The position numbers and the translations under genes are program-made. Below, one piece after another: positions 45,706 through 57,039 of a stretch of 64,000 nt of DNA. The notes under the pieces are model-generated. The model was not told where the DNA came from. It did no database searches and saw nothing but the letters and a program-made list of their open reading frames with translations. The stretch is from [Phialemoniopsis] sp. UDSM-2020 (taxonomy: Eukaryota > Ascomycota > Sordariomycetes > Thyridiales > Thyridiaceae), in assembly GCA_018873225.1 (NCBI GenBank), contig JAEILZ010000002.1, positions 124,001 through 188,000 of the forward strand, given 5' to 3'. Position 1 is the stretch's first letter, and every line of letters begins with the position of its first letter.

Positions 45706-46707
45706 ATGTCCTCCTATTTGATCACTGGGGCCAGTCGAGGCTTGGGTCTGGCATTGACTACTGAACTTGTGAGTTTAATTGTCCTATTCGAACCCAGATA
45801 GCCTAGTGATACTAACTGACGCCTCGGGAAAACAGTTGAAGGACAAGAACAACACAGTCGTCGCGACGGCAAGAGATACCAAGGCTTCTCAGGGTCTTAC
45901 ACGTCTCAGGACTCGTGGCACCGAGGGGAAGCTCCTTCTTGTCGACATGGATGTCTCCAACCTAGAGAGCATCCACAAAGCGGCTGAGCAGGTGGCTGGT
46001 CTGTTGCCCCACGGGCTGGACCATCTCATCAGCAATGCCGGAGTGGCTTACACAGCACTGGACTCCTTCGACGACCTGTATGTTAGGCACACCTGCCGTT
46101 CACGAGACCGTGAAAGCTAATGAGGAACATGGGGCAGCGACATCACCAAGCTCGTTGCAGAGCTCGAGTTCACCGTTTCGACACCACTGATGCTGGTTCG
46201 AGAGTTTCTTCCCCTGATTCGTAAGAGTCAGACAAAGAAGATCGTGTTCATCACCTCCGGCTTGGGCTCTTTGCAAAATGGCTTTTATATGACCGGTCTC
46301 GCCAACGGGTACTCCATTGCTCGGGCTGCTTTGAACATGTGAGTACATGCGATTGACAAGTCTGGGTCTTCGGACCGACGCTAACACAACCCCAGGCTTG
46401 TTCGCAAGTGGAGCCCGCTTCTCAAAGGCGAGAATATCACAGCAACGCTGGTACACCCTGGTAAGAAACAACCCGCTTTCACTTACCAATCCTGGAAGTA
46501 AAATGCTGACGATGGGGAATGATAGGATGGGTTCCGACTACAAACGTGGGTGACGGAATCAAGGCTTGGATGGATCAATATGCCCCCGACTACGAGCGGC
46601 TGACTCCCGAGGTTTCTGCTGCCAATGTTGTCTCTGTTGTCAATAAACTGACACTTGAAGATGCTGGTGCATTTTACAACCACGATGGGACGAATCTGCC
46701 TTTTTAG
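45706..46707 (+). CDS. short-chain dehydrogenase/reductase (SDR)
   Basis: Five exons (45706-45768, 45836-46077, 46138-46338, 46396-46460, 46526-46707) give 250 residues. The Rossmann signature TGASRGLG is at residues 7-14, and SNAGVAY matches the NAG motif. The catalytic Ser is probably S142 (FITSGLGS) and the Tyr is Y160 in GYSIARAALN. The position of the usual Lys four residues after the Tyr holds Arg (R164), so the YxxxK motif is YxxxR. The nearest families I know are fungal ketoreductase-like classical SDRs; cofactor and substrate cannot be named. Only 27 bp separate its stop from the stop of the opposing Zn2Cys6 regulator. Confidence 0.85.
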
Positions 46708-46734
46708 CATGTCATTAGCTGAATAAAATACTAG

Positions 46735-48646
46735 CTACTCCATTTCTGTGCTGCTGTATTCTCGAGTGTTTGGAAATATCCGTGGCTCGATCGTGATGTG
46801 CTCGAGGGAAAGGGAAATCTCTCGCGCTTCAATGATTTTCAGGTATGTTCCTAAGAGAAAAAGCGATTTAGCTGCATCGCACTCATACTCGAAGTGATGG
46901 ATGGTTTGCACATACCAGCTAGCCGCCATCTCGCATGGATAAGTTGAAGTAATGCCTTCAGCTCATCAATGGCTTCGTTTCGGCTATCCGTGCCGAAAGT
47001 GCTCGATTCTGAGCAATACAATAAAACGTTGATCGTCTGATAGATGCTTTGTACCATGAATATTGGCACACAATCCGAAGCGTCTGCAGTGTCGGGGCAA
47101 TTACGGTTGTAAAACTTGGCTGCGGCTAACAGTCGCTCGATGGCAGTTTTGCTCTGCCCCCAAAGTAAGTCTACTGTGGGCTGGCTTGTGGAACCATTCT
47201 CTTGAGACTGCCAATTCTGCAGATAGTAATCCTGCAAGTATAAAATCGTGCTGATCCGACAATTAGAGAAGACTCCAGACTGAGGGGTTGTTGTGGGGAG
47301 TAACCTGAAGCTTGCTTCCGACTGAGCACAGAACTCCAATCTTCGGATTGCCACCTCGGCATCCGCTGCGTAGACGAGTGATAATAGAGTTTGTCGCAGC
47401 TGTGATGTTTCGTCCTGGAATGACGCGCGACTCTTGCCCAGGGATTCACTCGACATCACCGCTAGAGCATTTCCCAGTAGAAAGATTGCCTGTGCCAATC
47501 TTGCAAAACTGCCAGTCTTGATGTTGAAACTCTCAGATATCGAGACAGTGTCCTTCGATTCAGCCGTCTGAGAATTTGAGTATTAGAATCGAAAGAGGAT
47601 TGGAAATGTAAGAACTGACCCCTTCATCCCATACGACGTCGTCTACAGGCAAATATGACTCGAAGGACGGGTCGGTGGTCGCTAAGGGTCTCTCAGGACT
47701 ACCGATGTTCAAGAATCTGGTGCAACGCATCAGTAAAGCAGGTTCTCTGGACCTTCTCTAACGGAGAAGAACCATGGGGAATGAGGATGAAGCAGGCTGA
47801 CCTGTCGAAAATCACCACTGCCCACCAGGTCCTCCTTGTTTCCTCGACCTCGGTCCACTGGTCACGATCTTGATCACGGCCAGCAGACAGATCTGAGAGG
47901 GTCTTGTGGGCATTGAGTGCTACGCCGTATCTCGCGCATGCGCCTACTGACAAGTACGCTGCGGGATACATGGCATGACCAAGCTCGTACATGCTTACCA
48001 GGACCCCGGCTTGTAGCACCTGCAGTGACAGGGTACCGGCTGATTCGACCTGATGGTAGAAGGATTTTGTAACACGATACAAGGCTGACCTTGGACCTCC
48101 ATCTTCATCGACCGGCGTTGAGCAGCAAAGCTTCATGCTCAGGGCTAGAAGGGACAGTTCCGTTGGTCGTCGCGCCAGAGGGTTCAGCAACGACGCGAGA
48201 AAGTTGCGCTTGGATACGATGGGGAGCCATCTGTGGATGGTCGTAAAAAATCGAAGCGATATACTGTGTATGGCCGTGGTGTCGCCGAGCTGTATGGCCA
48301 CCTGCGCTGGGACAGGCAGATCCAAGGGCGGCAGACCAACTCGACTTTGCCGGAACACCTGCGGCGCGAGAAATAAGACCGAAGCAGCTGCATGGTCCCC
48401 GAGGGATGGTGCAGCATGGGTATTGACTGAGCCAGACGGGGAGAGCTGAAGGGTGTTCGACTCATCCGATGCTCCCGGAGACGGCGGTGCATGCTTTGTC
48501 TCTCGTCGGTTTGGGTAAACACAATCCTCCTCACGGCGGGTACAAAGATCGCACTCCGGCAGTTTCTTATCGCATCGCCTTTTGCTACGCCGACAAGACA
48601 GGCACGCAAAACGAGCGCGTTTGACGTTTGTTGCTTTGTGATACAT
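46735..48646 (-). CDS. Zn2Cys6 transcription factor
   Basis: Four exons on the minus strand (48646-47802, 47716-47620, 47567-46916, 46850-46735) give 569 residues. The zinc cluster lies at about residues 15-42 (CLSCRRSKRRCDKKLPECDLC). The fungal transcription-factor domain follows (IHRWLPIVSKRNFLASL, VEETRRTWWAVVIFDR, RPLATTDPSFESYLP). The last exon adds a conserved-looking ending after RWRLAGTYLKIIEARE. It lies tail to tail with the SDR, so it is a candidate regulator of the SDR and crotonase-like pair, whose shared promoter has CGG repeats; this link is inference. Confidence 0.87.
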
Positions 48647-49368
48647 GTTGAATTAGGTGGTGGTCCAACTAGGATACCATACCTACATCGTATGGGGGGA
48701 GTGCGGGACTGTGTTTTGGAACGAAAGGTTGCCAAACCCGCCTGAAAGACGGCCTGGAGGTCCACCTTTGTTTTTCACTAGGCGGTGTAGAGTAGCAGAA
48801 TCTCCAGGCGCTAGCCTCAGAAGCCCTTCCACTCCCAGTCTCTCAACTTGAGCGGGTCGCCGAATTCCTCGACGGACACAACACCGCCGGAACAGAAGTG
48901 CGCCAAGCCGCCACTGTCTACCTGAAATTCACGGATCTTCCCACAAAGTTCTGCACAAGAGCGGATAGCACCGCGTATATTGTGGCACCTGGCCAAGACC
49001 TCAGGCGACTGTCTATCGAGCCCATATCTCTTTCTCCCTTTTGTAGAGAAGCGGCCAGCCCAATCCTTTCAAAATGAGGATAAACTTCAGACACTAAGGG
49101 ACATATCTGCGTGTTGTCAAGACATTGCTGTTGACCGAGTCCTGCTTGAAATATCTATGTCCCATCTTATTGACATTGATGGCTTTCTGTTTCACGGTTA
49201 AGTCATTGCTGGCTGTCATTTCTTTCTCATTGACCTCTGGACCGCCCCTCGTCGCATTGAGAAGAGAGAATAAGAACATTCTTTCATTGCTAAAGCAAGA
49301 TGGCTGACTTGAATGAAAAAGCTGAGGTTACACACCAGGTTCCAAGACCGGGACTAGAAGGATTGAAA
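48647..49368. other. intergenic region upstream of Zn2Cys6 regulator
   Basis: 722 bp between the start of the regulator and the stop of the amidase. It includes a short coding-like frame listed separately. Confidence 0.45.
48796..49077 (+). pseudogene. orphan coding-like frame, possible gene remnant
   Basis: A 93-codon open frame begins just after TAG and has no ATG at its start. Its codon use is coding-like (third positions mostly C or G), and it reads ERVAEFLDGHNTAGTEVRQA followed by YLKFTDLPTKFCTRAD. The preceding AGTAG could be a 3' splice site, but no upstream exon could be found. I recognise no family. It may be a relic of a gene broken by rearrangement. Confidence 0.25.
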
Positions 49369-51300
49369 TTACTTTCTCCGCAATGCCTGTGCGATGACTT
49401 CCGTCGCCATCAAGACTTCCTCGTCCTGTCCAGTCCAGCCTACGATCTGAACGCTGGTAGGGGCGCCGTTGGAGTCTTCCGCGTTATCTAAGGGCGAACG
49501 TTAGCTAAGTACAACTTCACTGGGTAGATCATTGCTACGTACATCCTTCTGTATCCCCAGCGTCAAGAGTTTTGTCCGCCTTAAGGTACGGGACAACGGC
49601 CGCAGGACACTGGCCAGTCTATTGTTAGCATAAACGTGCTTGGCGCCACTGGTTGGGAATTAACTCACGTCCAAGAGGTTCCAAATTATCGTGTACCACG
49701 GCATTCCAAACTCGCCATGGGGCGTAGCCACCCCGCGGGTTCCAGGGCAAAGTAAGACGTCGATACCCTTCTTCGCAAAGACCTCGTGCCACTGCGCACG
49801 GATGTCCTCCTTCCCAGAATTGAAAGACCACATGTCGTCTAGCGTATGTTCACGATCCTCGGCTACTGTAGGATAGCCCATGATCTTGAGCAGACCAGGG
49901 AAAGGCTCCTCGCCTGCGTCGGTGAGGAGGTTGAAGATGGAGTTCTTGGTGTCCAGCTTGCCCATCCGGAGGAATAGCCTTGCCGCCATCTCCACAGATG
50001 GAGGAGTCTTGATGGGAATGAGCCGGTGGCCGGCCCGTTCCAGGGCAGCGGAGGCGCTCTCTAAGGCGCGGCGGACTGGCGGGAAGATAGGCTTGTCATC
50101 ATCACCGACCCAATAACCCACATTGAGCACTTCCTTCTTTGCAACGTCTCGCCAGGGCTGGAAACGAGCCGTTGGATCTACTTCCCACGGCCTAGTCTGA
50201 AGGACAGTCTTCATAAGCAGAGTCAGGTCCTCAGCCGTCTGCGCGTGCGGTCCTAGAGTGGGGATGATGCCGGGCCAGCCCTTTGGAATCAGAGCCTGCT
50301 GACCACCATAGGGAATTCGGTCAGTTGTCGGCTTGAAGCCAAATGCACCGCAGAGTAGCGACGGAAGTCTGATGGATCCACCGATGTCGCTTCCGATACC
50401 AAGGATTGAGCCCCTCATACTGACGAGGGCTCCTTCTCCGGAGCTGCTCCCGCCGGGAGTAAGGCGCAGCTTGTTGGGGTTCAGAGTGTGACCGAAAACG
50501 TTATTCATACCTTCGGCCATCTGGTAGAAAATGACTGTAAGTACATCGTAGCCAGTGAGTCACGGCGTATGAAACTTACAAAGAGGGTTTGCGGAACGTT
50601 GGTCTTGACATACAAGACTGCGCCCGAATTCAACAGAATGTCAACTAGGTACGAGTTCGTCTCTGACTTGGGCATGGTAAGATATGACATGAAACCCAGG
50701 ATGGCATCTTCGCCTTTGACCATTAGAGTATCCTAGTGTCGCTTGTATCAGCCTGGTAAAAGTATGCAAGATAATCGAATCAATGATTATGGGTAAGAGG
50801 GAGCGTTGTGTTCTCGCGACTACATACCTTGATGCTGATGGGCAGTCCATGCAGGGGGCCTATCGGCCTCCCCTCGCGGGCCAAGTATTCATCGCACTCC
50901 TTTGCGCGTGCAAGTGCTTTGTCAAAGAATATCTCGGTTAGGCAGTTTGTCTTTATGCCCCTGTTAGCCACGTCTTACGCTCACGTAAGATCGAAACTGG
51001 TGGGAGTCTCACCAGTTGATGCACGACGGCCGCTCGCTTGCAGAAAGCGGTCGTCACCTCTGTCGAGGTCAGGGCACCCGTCGACATCAACTGGACCAAT
51101 GATGCGGCCGTGTACTTTTCGGTGATTTCCCTCTCCCTTGGAGACAGCAGGCCGGTCTTCTCAAAGAGCTCAAAGGCGCTAGCGTCCGACGTCGGGCCAA
51201 CTTGGCTACTGAGCTCGGCGGCGATCCGCCACTCTTTGGGGATCAAGGCATCACGGGCAGCAATCTTCTTCTGCTTAAGTTCTTGCCAGTCTGTAGCCAT
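49369..51300 (-). CDS. amidase signature family enzyme (acetamidase-like)
   Basis: Six exons on the minus strand (51300-51013, 50950-50828, 50732-50580, 50520-49669, 49618-49543, 49487-49369) give 536 residues, the normal length for fungal acetamidases. The Ser-cisSer-Lys triad is intact: Lys137 in GLPISIKD (at an exon junction), the cis-Ser in TPGGSSSGEG (about 213-215) and the nucleophile Ser in SDIGGSIR (about 237). The enzyme should hydrolyse a carboxamide to acid and ammonia in the cytosol; the amide is unknown. The last three exons are small and end in GWTGQDEEVLMATEVI, a usual C-terminal element. A TATA box is at 51401-51406, 100 bp upstream. Confidence 0.9.
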
Positions 51301-52060
51301 GACGAATGCTTTGTATGTCTCGGGGATATTTTGGGTACTTCTCGGTGCTGGGTTTGAGGATCTTAGAATGACATGCGGAGGCGAGGGAACAGCCCTTCAC
51401 TTTATAGATGGACTACGGTCAAGCAGCTAATGTGTGATGGAGACCCAGGACCCTCGACCACTAAAGAGGTCAAGAGAGTAATCTGAGCTATAGCCTATCG
51501 TTTCTTGGATGCCAGGGCCTGAGCATCTAGTCACGCGGGGTAGGCGCTTATAGCTTGCCCGTTTTGGGCAAATTCCAGAGAGATGGAGGGAGGTGGCGGG
51601 TATCCCGGCCACTTTTATCAAGCCTCGCTGTGAATAGAGCAATGACCCGAGTGCCTGGGCCACACAGTCCCAACGACAACCCCTCACAGCTCCCCGCAGA
51701 TGGACACAATCTAGAAGTAGCTAAAGTGTGGCAAGATAAGGCTAAAGACGGCTTGCGGAGTAGTTGACGCCCCAAGATTGAGCCTAGTGTAGCAGCAATC
51801 ACGAAGTCTCCACAGAACCCCAACTTCCGTGTCCTAGCGGCGATGCTCTCCACTCTCCATAACTCGCAAATACAAATGATTGGATTTGCAGCTTCGTCAG
51901 ACTCCTTATTTTCTATCCATCCTATGATGCATGTTACCGAGCTGCTGTCCCACTCAAAAGCCAGATTGTCTTCTTTAGACTTTATGCAACCTTCCAAGAT
52001 GGCTTTGACTCGATGCGGACCACTTAGGTCGCGGTTTGCTGATAATGATCTTGTTCTTAG
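51301..52060. other. intergenic region upstream of the amidase
   Basis: 760 bp; the part next to the amidase is its promoter (TATAAA on the minus strand at 51401-51406). A 149-codon minus-strand frame here (51548-51997) shows no family motif and I do not call it. Confidence 0.45.
51401..51406 (-). promoter_or_regulatory. TATA box of the amidase gene
   Basis: TATAAA on the minus strand about 100 bp before the start codon. Confidence 0.45.
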
Positions 52061-54605
52061 TCAACGATTGTTGGTAAGCTCGGAGAGCTTCGTAGCCATC
52101 TGCAAACCAATTTGCCAGTGCCTACTTCCATCCACAAGACTGGATTGGTAATACTCAATCAGTTCCTTGGAACGACAAGCGCAAACGACGGATGTGCCCA
52201 TCGACTCCCTCCCACCCTTTCGCACCCAGGCCTGCAATATATCATCTCGATGTTCCCGCAGAACGTCGAATGGTTCCGCAATGAGACACGCTGTCTGCAG
52301 GCTTGAGCCCATGATGCAGGAGTCGCATGCTTGTTTAGATCGTGCGTAGGCCCAGGCGATGAGACTTGCCTTGTATAAGGCTATCAGCGTAGAGAGGCCA
52401 ACAGGAGGCGTGGTAAGCTCCCTAGTAACGAGGCCCTCGGTGTCGCTGTTAACATCACCCACCCTGTCTCGCCACAATTTGAGAACTTGGGCTGCATGCC
52501 ACAAGGCCCAGCGGGCGTCTGAAGTTGCTACCCACTTCGTTATTTTCGACTCAATTTGCCTTCGGTAGACACCATCGTGCATACCCGGGCCGGAAAGGTC
52601 GTTGATTTCTCGAAGGTTTGCTCTGATCTCAAGTTGTGATAGGTGATAGAGTGTCATGGAGCTAATGTCCGTGACTTCTGTATGGAGTTTCGAGGAAAGA
52701 CTGATATTGTTTGCTTTGTTACTTTCGTACTTGGTCCTCCAACTGTCCAGTGCCCCGGCCCAGAACGATGCACTCCAAGCGCACTCCGTGAGACGCGAAG
52801 CGCCACGCGTTAGTACCGGGAATCCTGAAGGCATCCAGAAGCGGCCGTCGTTGGCCTCTCGATGGATCCACGACTGCATAGCGCAGAGACCATACAGAAA
52901 GTCGAGGTCGACGGAGAAGGGAAGCCGGGGCCTTTTCTCCGGGTCCATAGCTTGGTCTATGTAGTCGACGAATTTGACTGGGGTTCGATGCTTTGACTCG
53001 ACAGCCACTGATTCCCGCCATCCCTCCAGTGTGGTGGCTTCCCAAAGATTCTCGGAGCACGGTAGTGTCAGGTCCAAGTCTTCATATCTCAACGTCGGTC
53101 GGTGGCCGCAGAGAAAGTACAAGGTCACGTCGAGGTGGAAAGCATGGAATGCCAATCTACCAATGATGTAAGCACGCAAGTACATGCTCCGAAGCAATGT
53201 TGACTCGAGTTATATGTTGCATACGTACCTCTTTAGTGTTTCTCTTCGAAGCCATTTCCGAGGAATCTGATCGCCACGGTCTTCATAAGACTCATCGCGT
53301 TGCTCACGAAAGATGCCAGCCTGACGATAGGCGCCTAGCATCATGCTGTGCAGCAAGTACACTTTTCCTAATTGCAAATCATCCTACGCTCTTATGATTA
53401 GCTTTGTTGCACATGGTGTTGCGAAAGGGAAGGAAATTGTAAAGCTGGAAATAAGTTATTACCGATATCTGTACAGCGAAAATTACGTTCAGGAGAATGG
53501 CTTGATAAGTTGAGACGGAATCCGACGAATCATTGAACTGGCAAAGTGAAAAGAAAGAAGAGTCAGTCTTGGCGCCGAGAAAGGTCATGGGCCATGGGAG
53601 TAGAATCTGATTGCGCAAACTTACCAACTTGCCAAGTATCCTGGCGACGAGCTTGGGACGCAGGACACCTGTTACTCTCTTCCATGGGGGAATACCCGAC
53701 AACCATGCTCCGATCATCACCACACTATCAACGAGATCCGCATCATCGGAGTCTGTACTGAACGTCCCTCGGTGGACGACCGGCCAAAGCGGATGGAATA
53801 GCTCAAAGTAACATTCGACAGAATGCTCGATGTTAACAAGATTGCCTTGAAGAATATCGTATGACGGCTGCGTTGTTAATGACAATGTCTCGTTTTCGTT
53901 CCAATTCAACAACCAATCCCATAGGTCGTCACCACGGGCATCCAGAATAGGACCGACAGGCTCAGGATCCAATGCGAGCCCTGTACCGAAGTCTAAGGTG
54001 GTGTCTGGCAAAGGGGAAACGCATTGTAGTATGGGCGTGACAATCTCTGTTCCACTATCATGATAGCTGTTGCCACAGTTCTCACTTGACTGGTCAATCA
54101 GCTGCTGGACCTGAAAGTCAGAGGTCCTCGTGGGATTCCTCCGGGATCCTGTACGCCAGTATGTACACTCGTTGTCCGAAGTTTGACAAGAGTCGCACGG
54201 AAATTGCCCGTCGCATCGGATCTTTCGAGAACGACACTGGTGACAGGCAGATCGCACGCGCCTCCGCATCCCCACGCGGGGCCCCGCCGGAGGGTGCTGC
54301 TGAGTGACGTGCCGCTTGAGAACATCTCTGCGGGGATGGTTTCAGCCAGACTGCCCGACCCAATCACCCACTCGGAACAGAAGGGAAAGGGCTGTTGGGG
54401 CTTTCACCTACTGCCTGCTGAACGACTTATCGCACTGATCACAAGAGTATAGCTTCAGTGATCCGTGAGACAGACTGTGCCGTGATAGATGCTCGTTACG
54501 CCCATAGACTTTGTCGCAACCTGGGAACCGACAAGGAAATGCGCCCTTGAGCCTGTAAGGAGCCGACTCGGTCATCGTGATCGTCACTGGACTGCTGCTT
54601 TCCAT
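52061..54605 (-). CDS. C2H2-Zn2Cys6 hybrid transcription factor
   Basis: Five exons on the minus strand (54605-54412, 54327-53625, 53537-53463, 53383-53229, 53156-52061) give 740 residues. Two C2H2 fingers come first: C25/C30-H43/H47 and C55/C58-H71/H76, the second split by the 84-nt first intron at Gln65. A Zn2Cys6 cluster follows at about 93-119 (CHQCRSRKIRCDGQFPCDSC). The remainder is a fungal transcription-factor domain. Without the first exon a predictor would report only a Zn2Cys6 protein starting at 54275. This two-zinc-module architecture is known in fungi. It is divergent from the CocE-type hydrolase over 432 bp, so that gene is its most likely target. Confidence 0.85.
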
Positions 54606-54670
54606 GCGTCAATGAGACATGACTAGGAGGAGATTGTGGCACATAGCTCCGTCGTGGATTAATTACATAC

Positions 54671-54733
54671 ACCTCCGTTGATCAGATGCGAGAATCTGCC
54701 TCCGCCCGTCCGTGCTGCGGGATTCTCGGAGGC
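54671..54733. promoter_or_regulatory. CCTCCG elements, two of them as an inverted repeat
   Basis: ACCTCCG at 54671-54677, GCCTCCG at 54698-54704 and CGGAGGC at 54727-54733. The last two are perfect 7-bp inverted arms 22 nt apart. CGG triplets are Zn2Cys6 half-sites, so the neighbouring regulator may bind here; inference only. Confidence 0.45.
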
Positions 54734-54923
54734 GTCATCGCAAGTGATCATGTGGGGAAAGATGGGGGATCAACGACGGGATTGGATTGGACAATGACAA
54801 ACATTCTCCACCCCCACACGGAGACGAGCCGGTGGGTTACACACGCATTGACACCTTTGCTCTGAAATGAGTTGACTAACACCAGAGTCCTTTCATATGC
54901 CGGTCTTGTAGACGTATTGTCTC

Positions 54924-54931
54924 TATATAAA
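54924..54931 (+). promoter_or_regulatory. TATA box TATATAAA of the CocE-type hydrolase
   Basis: Perfect TATA element 107 bp upstream of the start codon. Confidence 0.55.
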
Positions 54932-55037
54932 GAGAGGCCATGGCTTCGGGACATGACCTAAATTTCCGAATGAAACTGTCTGCTACATCTATCTCCTTCC
55001 AAACTCAAGAACAATCTTCAACTTCTGAATAACAGTC

Positions 55038-57039
55038 ATGTCGGCTTACACTATTCCAGTCGAGGCGCTGTACACGCCTAATAAGAGGCCTGCTCATGAA
55101 AAGCCCCTTACGCCTTCTAACATCGTCCTCGAAGCGGGTCATAAGCGCACGGAGAATGCCCGACCCATTCAGGTCCCGACCTTGGTCGAGCGTGACCAGA
55201 TTCTGACCATGCGGGACAAAGTCACCCTTCGAGCGGACGTTTATCGCCCTGTGACTGACGCGAAAGTGCCAGCTATCATTATGTATGGCCCCTATGGTAA
55301 ATCGGGGTCAGGTGCGTACAAAGGCCCTTTGTAACTAGGTTCCACTGTATCTGCTCACAGATTGAAATCAAAGGATGGTTCAATCTCGACAAGTTCCCTC
55401 ACCGTGTCGGTGTGTCTGAGAACAAGCTGTCCGGCTACGAAAATTTCGAAGGGTGGGTTCACGTCTGCATAATGGAAGCTTTGTTGCATTGTCTCGCTGA
55501 CACTAGCTTTTCCTAGTCTTGACCCTGCCGAATGGGTTCCGAAGCATTACGCCATTGTCAATGTGGATGCCAGAGGCATCGGCGACTCGGAAGGCGACGT
55601 CAGGTGGTGGGCTTCTGGCGAGGGCCAAGATGGCCACGATACGATCGAGGAGATTGCCAAGCTTCCATGGTGCTCTGGCAAGGTTGCGATGGCTGGCAAC
55701 TCGTGGCTTGCTGCTACTCAATACTTTGCAGCTGCGGAGCATCCACCACATCTCACCTGCATTGCCCCCATGGAAGGTATCAGTGATGCTTTCCGAGAGC
55801 ATACATGTCGCGGTGGTATTCCTAACACGCGATTTATAGACCCACTGTCTGCCTCATTCATCGGTGCGGGACGTGACTGTCCTTGGCAGTGGTTTTCATG
55901 CTAACAGTGCTGATACAGGGCGCGGGCAAAGAGAAGACATGCCGGCAATGCTAGCCAAGTACCCAGACACCAACAGCTACTGGGAAGATCGACGCGCAAA
56001 CATGGAGGAGGTTCGAGTGCCGAGTTATATTGTGGCAAGCTTCTCGACTGGTTTGCATACTGTTGGATCGTTCCGGGCATTTGAAGAGATATCGGTCAAA
56101 GAGAAATGGTATTGTCATCCTTGCTCATCGTTCCTTCGACAAGTTACTGACTAACGTCTCGCACACAGGCTATCCGTCCATGCCACTCAGGAGTGGTACG
56201 ACCTCTATACAGAGGAGCGTACCAGCGATCTCCGGCGTTTTTTTGATCGATACTTGAAGAATATCGACAACGGCTGGGAAGACACCCCACGTGTCCGGTA
56301 TTCATTCATCCAGTTCAACAAGGAGCCCTTGGTCAATGTGCCATTCTCCGATCTCCCATGGAACCTGCCGAGCGCAAAGCAAAATCGTTTCTACCTATCA
56401 GCCGATGGCCAGCTTTCTTTGACGAAGCCTGCTGAAGCAGGTCATGTCAAATATCAGGCAGATGCCCCATCTCAGCTGCTAGGATCTGACCCCCAGGACC
56501 CTTTATTTAGCTACACATTTCCTCAGGCTACCAAAATTGCCGGGCCTTCGACTGCCATTCTGTACATGTCATCGCCGAACGGAAGCGATATGGACGTATA
56601 TGTCCAACTGCGCAAGGCTGACAAGACTGGCGAATTGCTCGCATATAGCAACATACCGATGGAGGACATTCGCGCTTCCACCATCGCGGACGTTCCGGAC
56701 CTGAATGTGCTGAAGCATTTTGGACCTCAGGGAATGCTTCGCGCATCCAGACGTCACGTTTCCGAGGTTTTATCTGGCAAGAGCAAGTCGTGGAAGACTT
56801 TGTCTCATAACCACGTAGATTCCGTCGCGCCCGGGGAAATAGTCAAGCTCGAGATTCAGCTTTGGCAGACCGGGATGGCATTTGATGCGGGAGAAATATT
56901 GAGTCTTCATGTCTCGGGCCACTACATGGTGTTGCCCGAGTTCGAGATTATGCCACCATACGAGAACTTTAACCACGGCGAGCATATTATTCATATCGGG
57001 GGAAGTTACAGCAGCTTTCTCCAAGTCTATGAAATGTAG
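55038..57039 (+). CDS. CocE/NonD hydrolase (X-Pro dipeptidyl-peptidase-like, S15 fold)
   Basis: Five exons (55038-55311, 55374-55452, 55517-55863, 55919-56108, 56169-57039) give 586 residues. The alpha/beta-hydrolase part begins with TMRDKVTLRADVYRP, contains the DARGIGDSEG turn and the nucleophile Ser180 in GNSW, and keeps WWASGEGQDGHDT. The second half is the jelly-roll domain typical of cocaine esterase and X-Pro peptidases (LFSYTFPQATKIAGPSTAIL, EIVKLEIQLWQTGMAF). No signal peptide, so probably cytosolic. Such enzymes cleave esters, lactones or amides; the substrate is unknown. Near the amidase and two regulators it may belong to a small catabolic set. Confidence 0.88.

Larger units (their letters stand above)
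54606..55037. promoter_or_regulatory. divergent promoter of hybrid regulator and CocE-type hydrolase
   Basis: 432 bp between starts. Holds three CCTCCG/CGGAGG elements and a TATA box facing the hydrolase (both listed). Confidence 0.55.

Noticed and set aside
51548..51997. 149-codon minus frame upstream of the amidase
   Set aside because: No domain, mixed codon use, overlaps a probable promoter.
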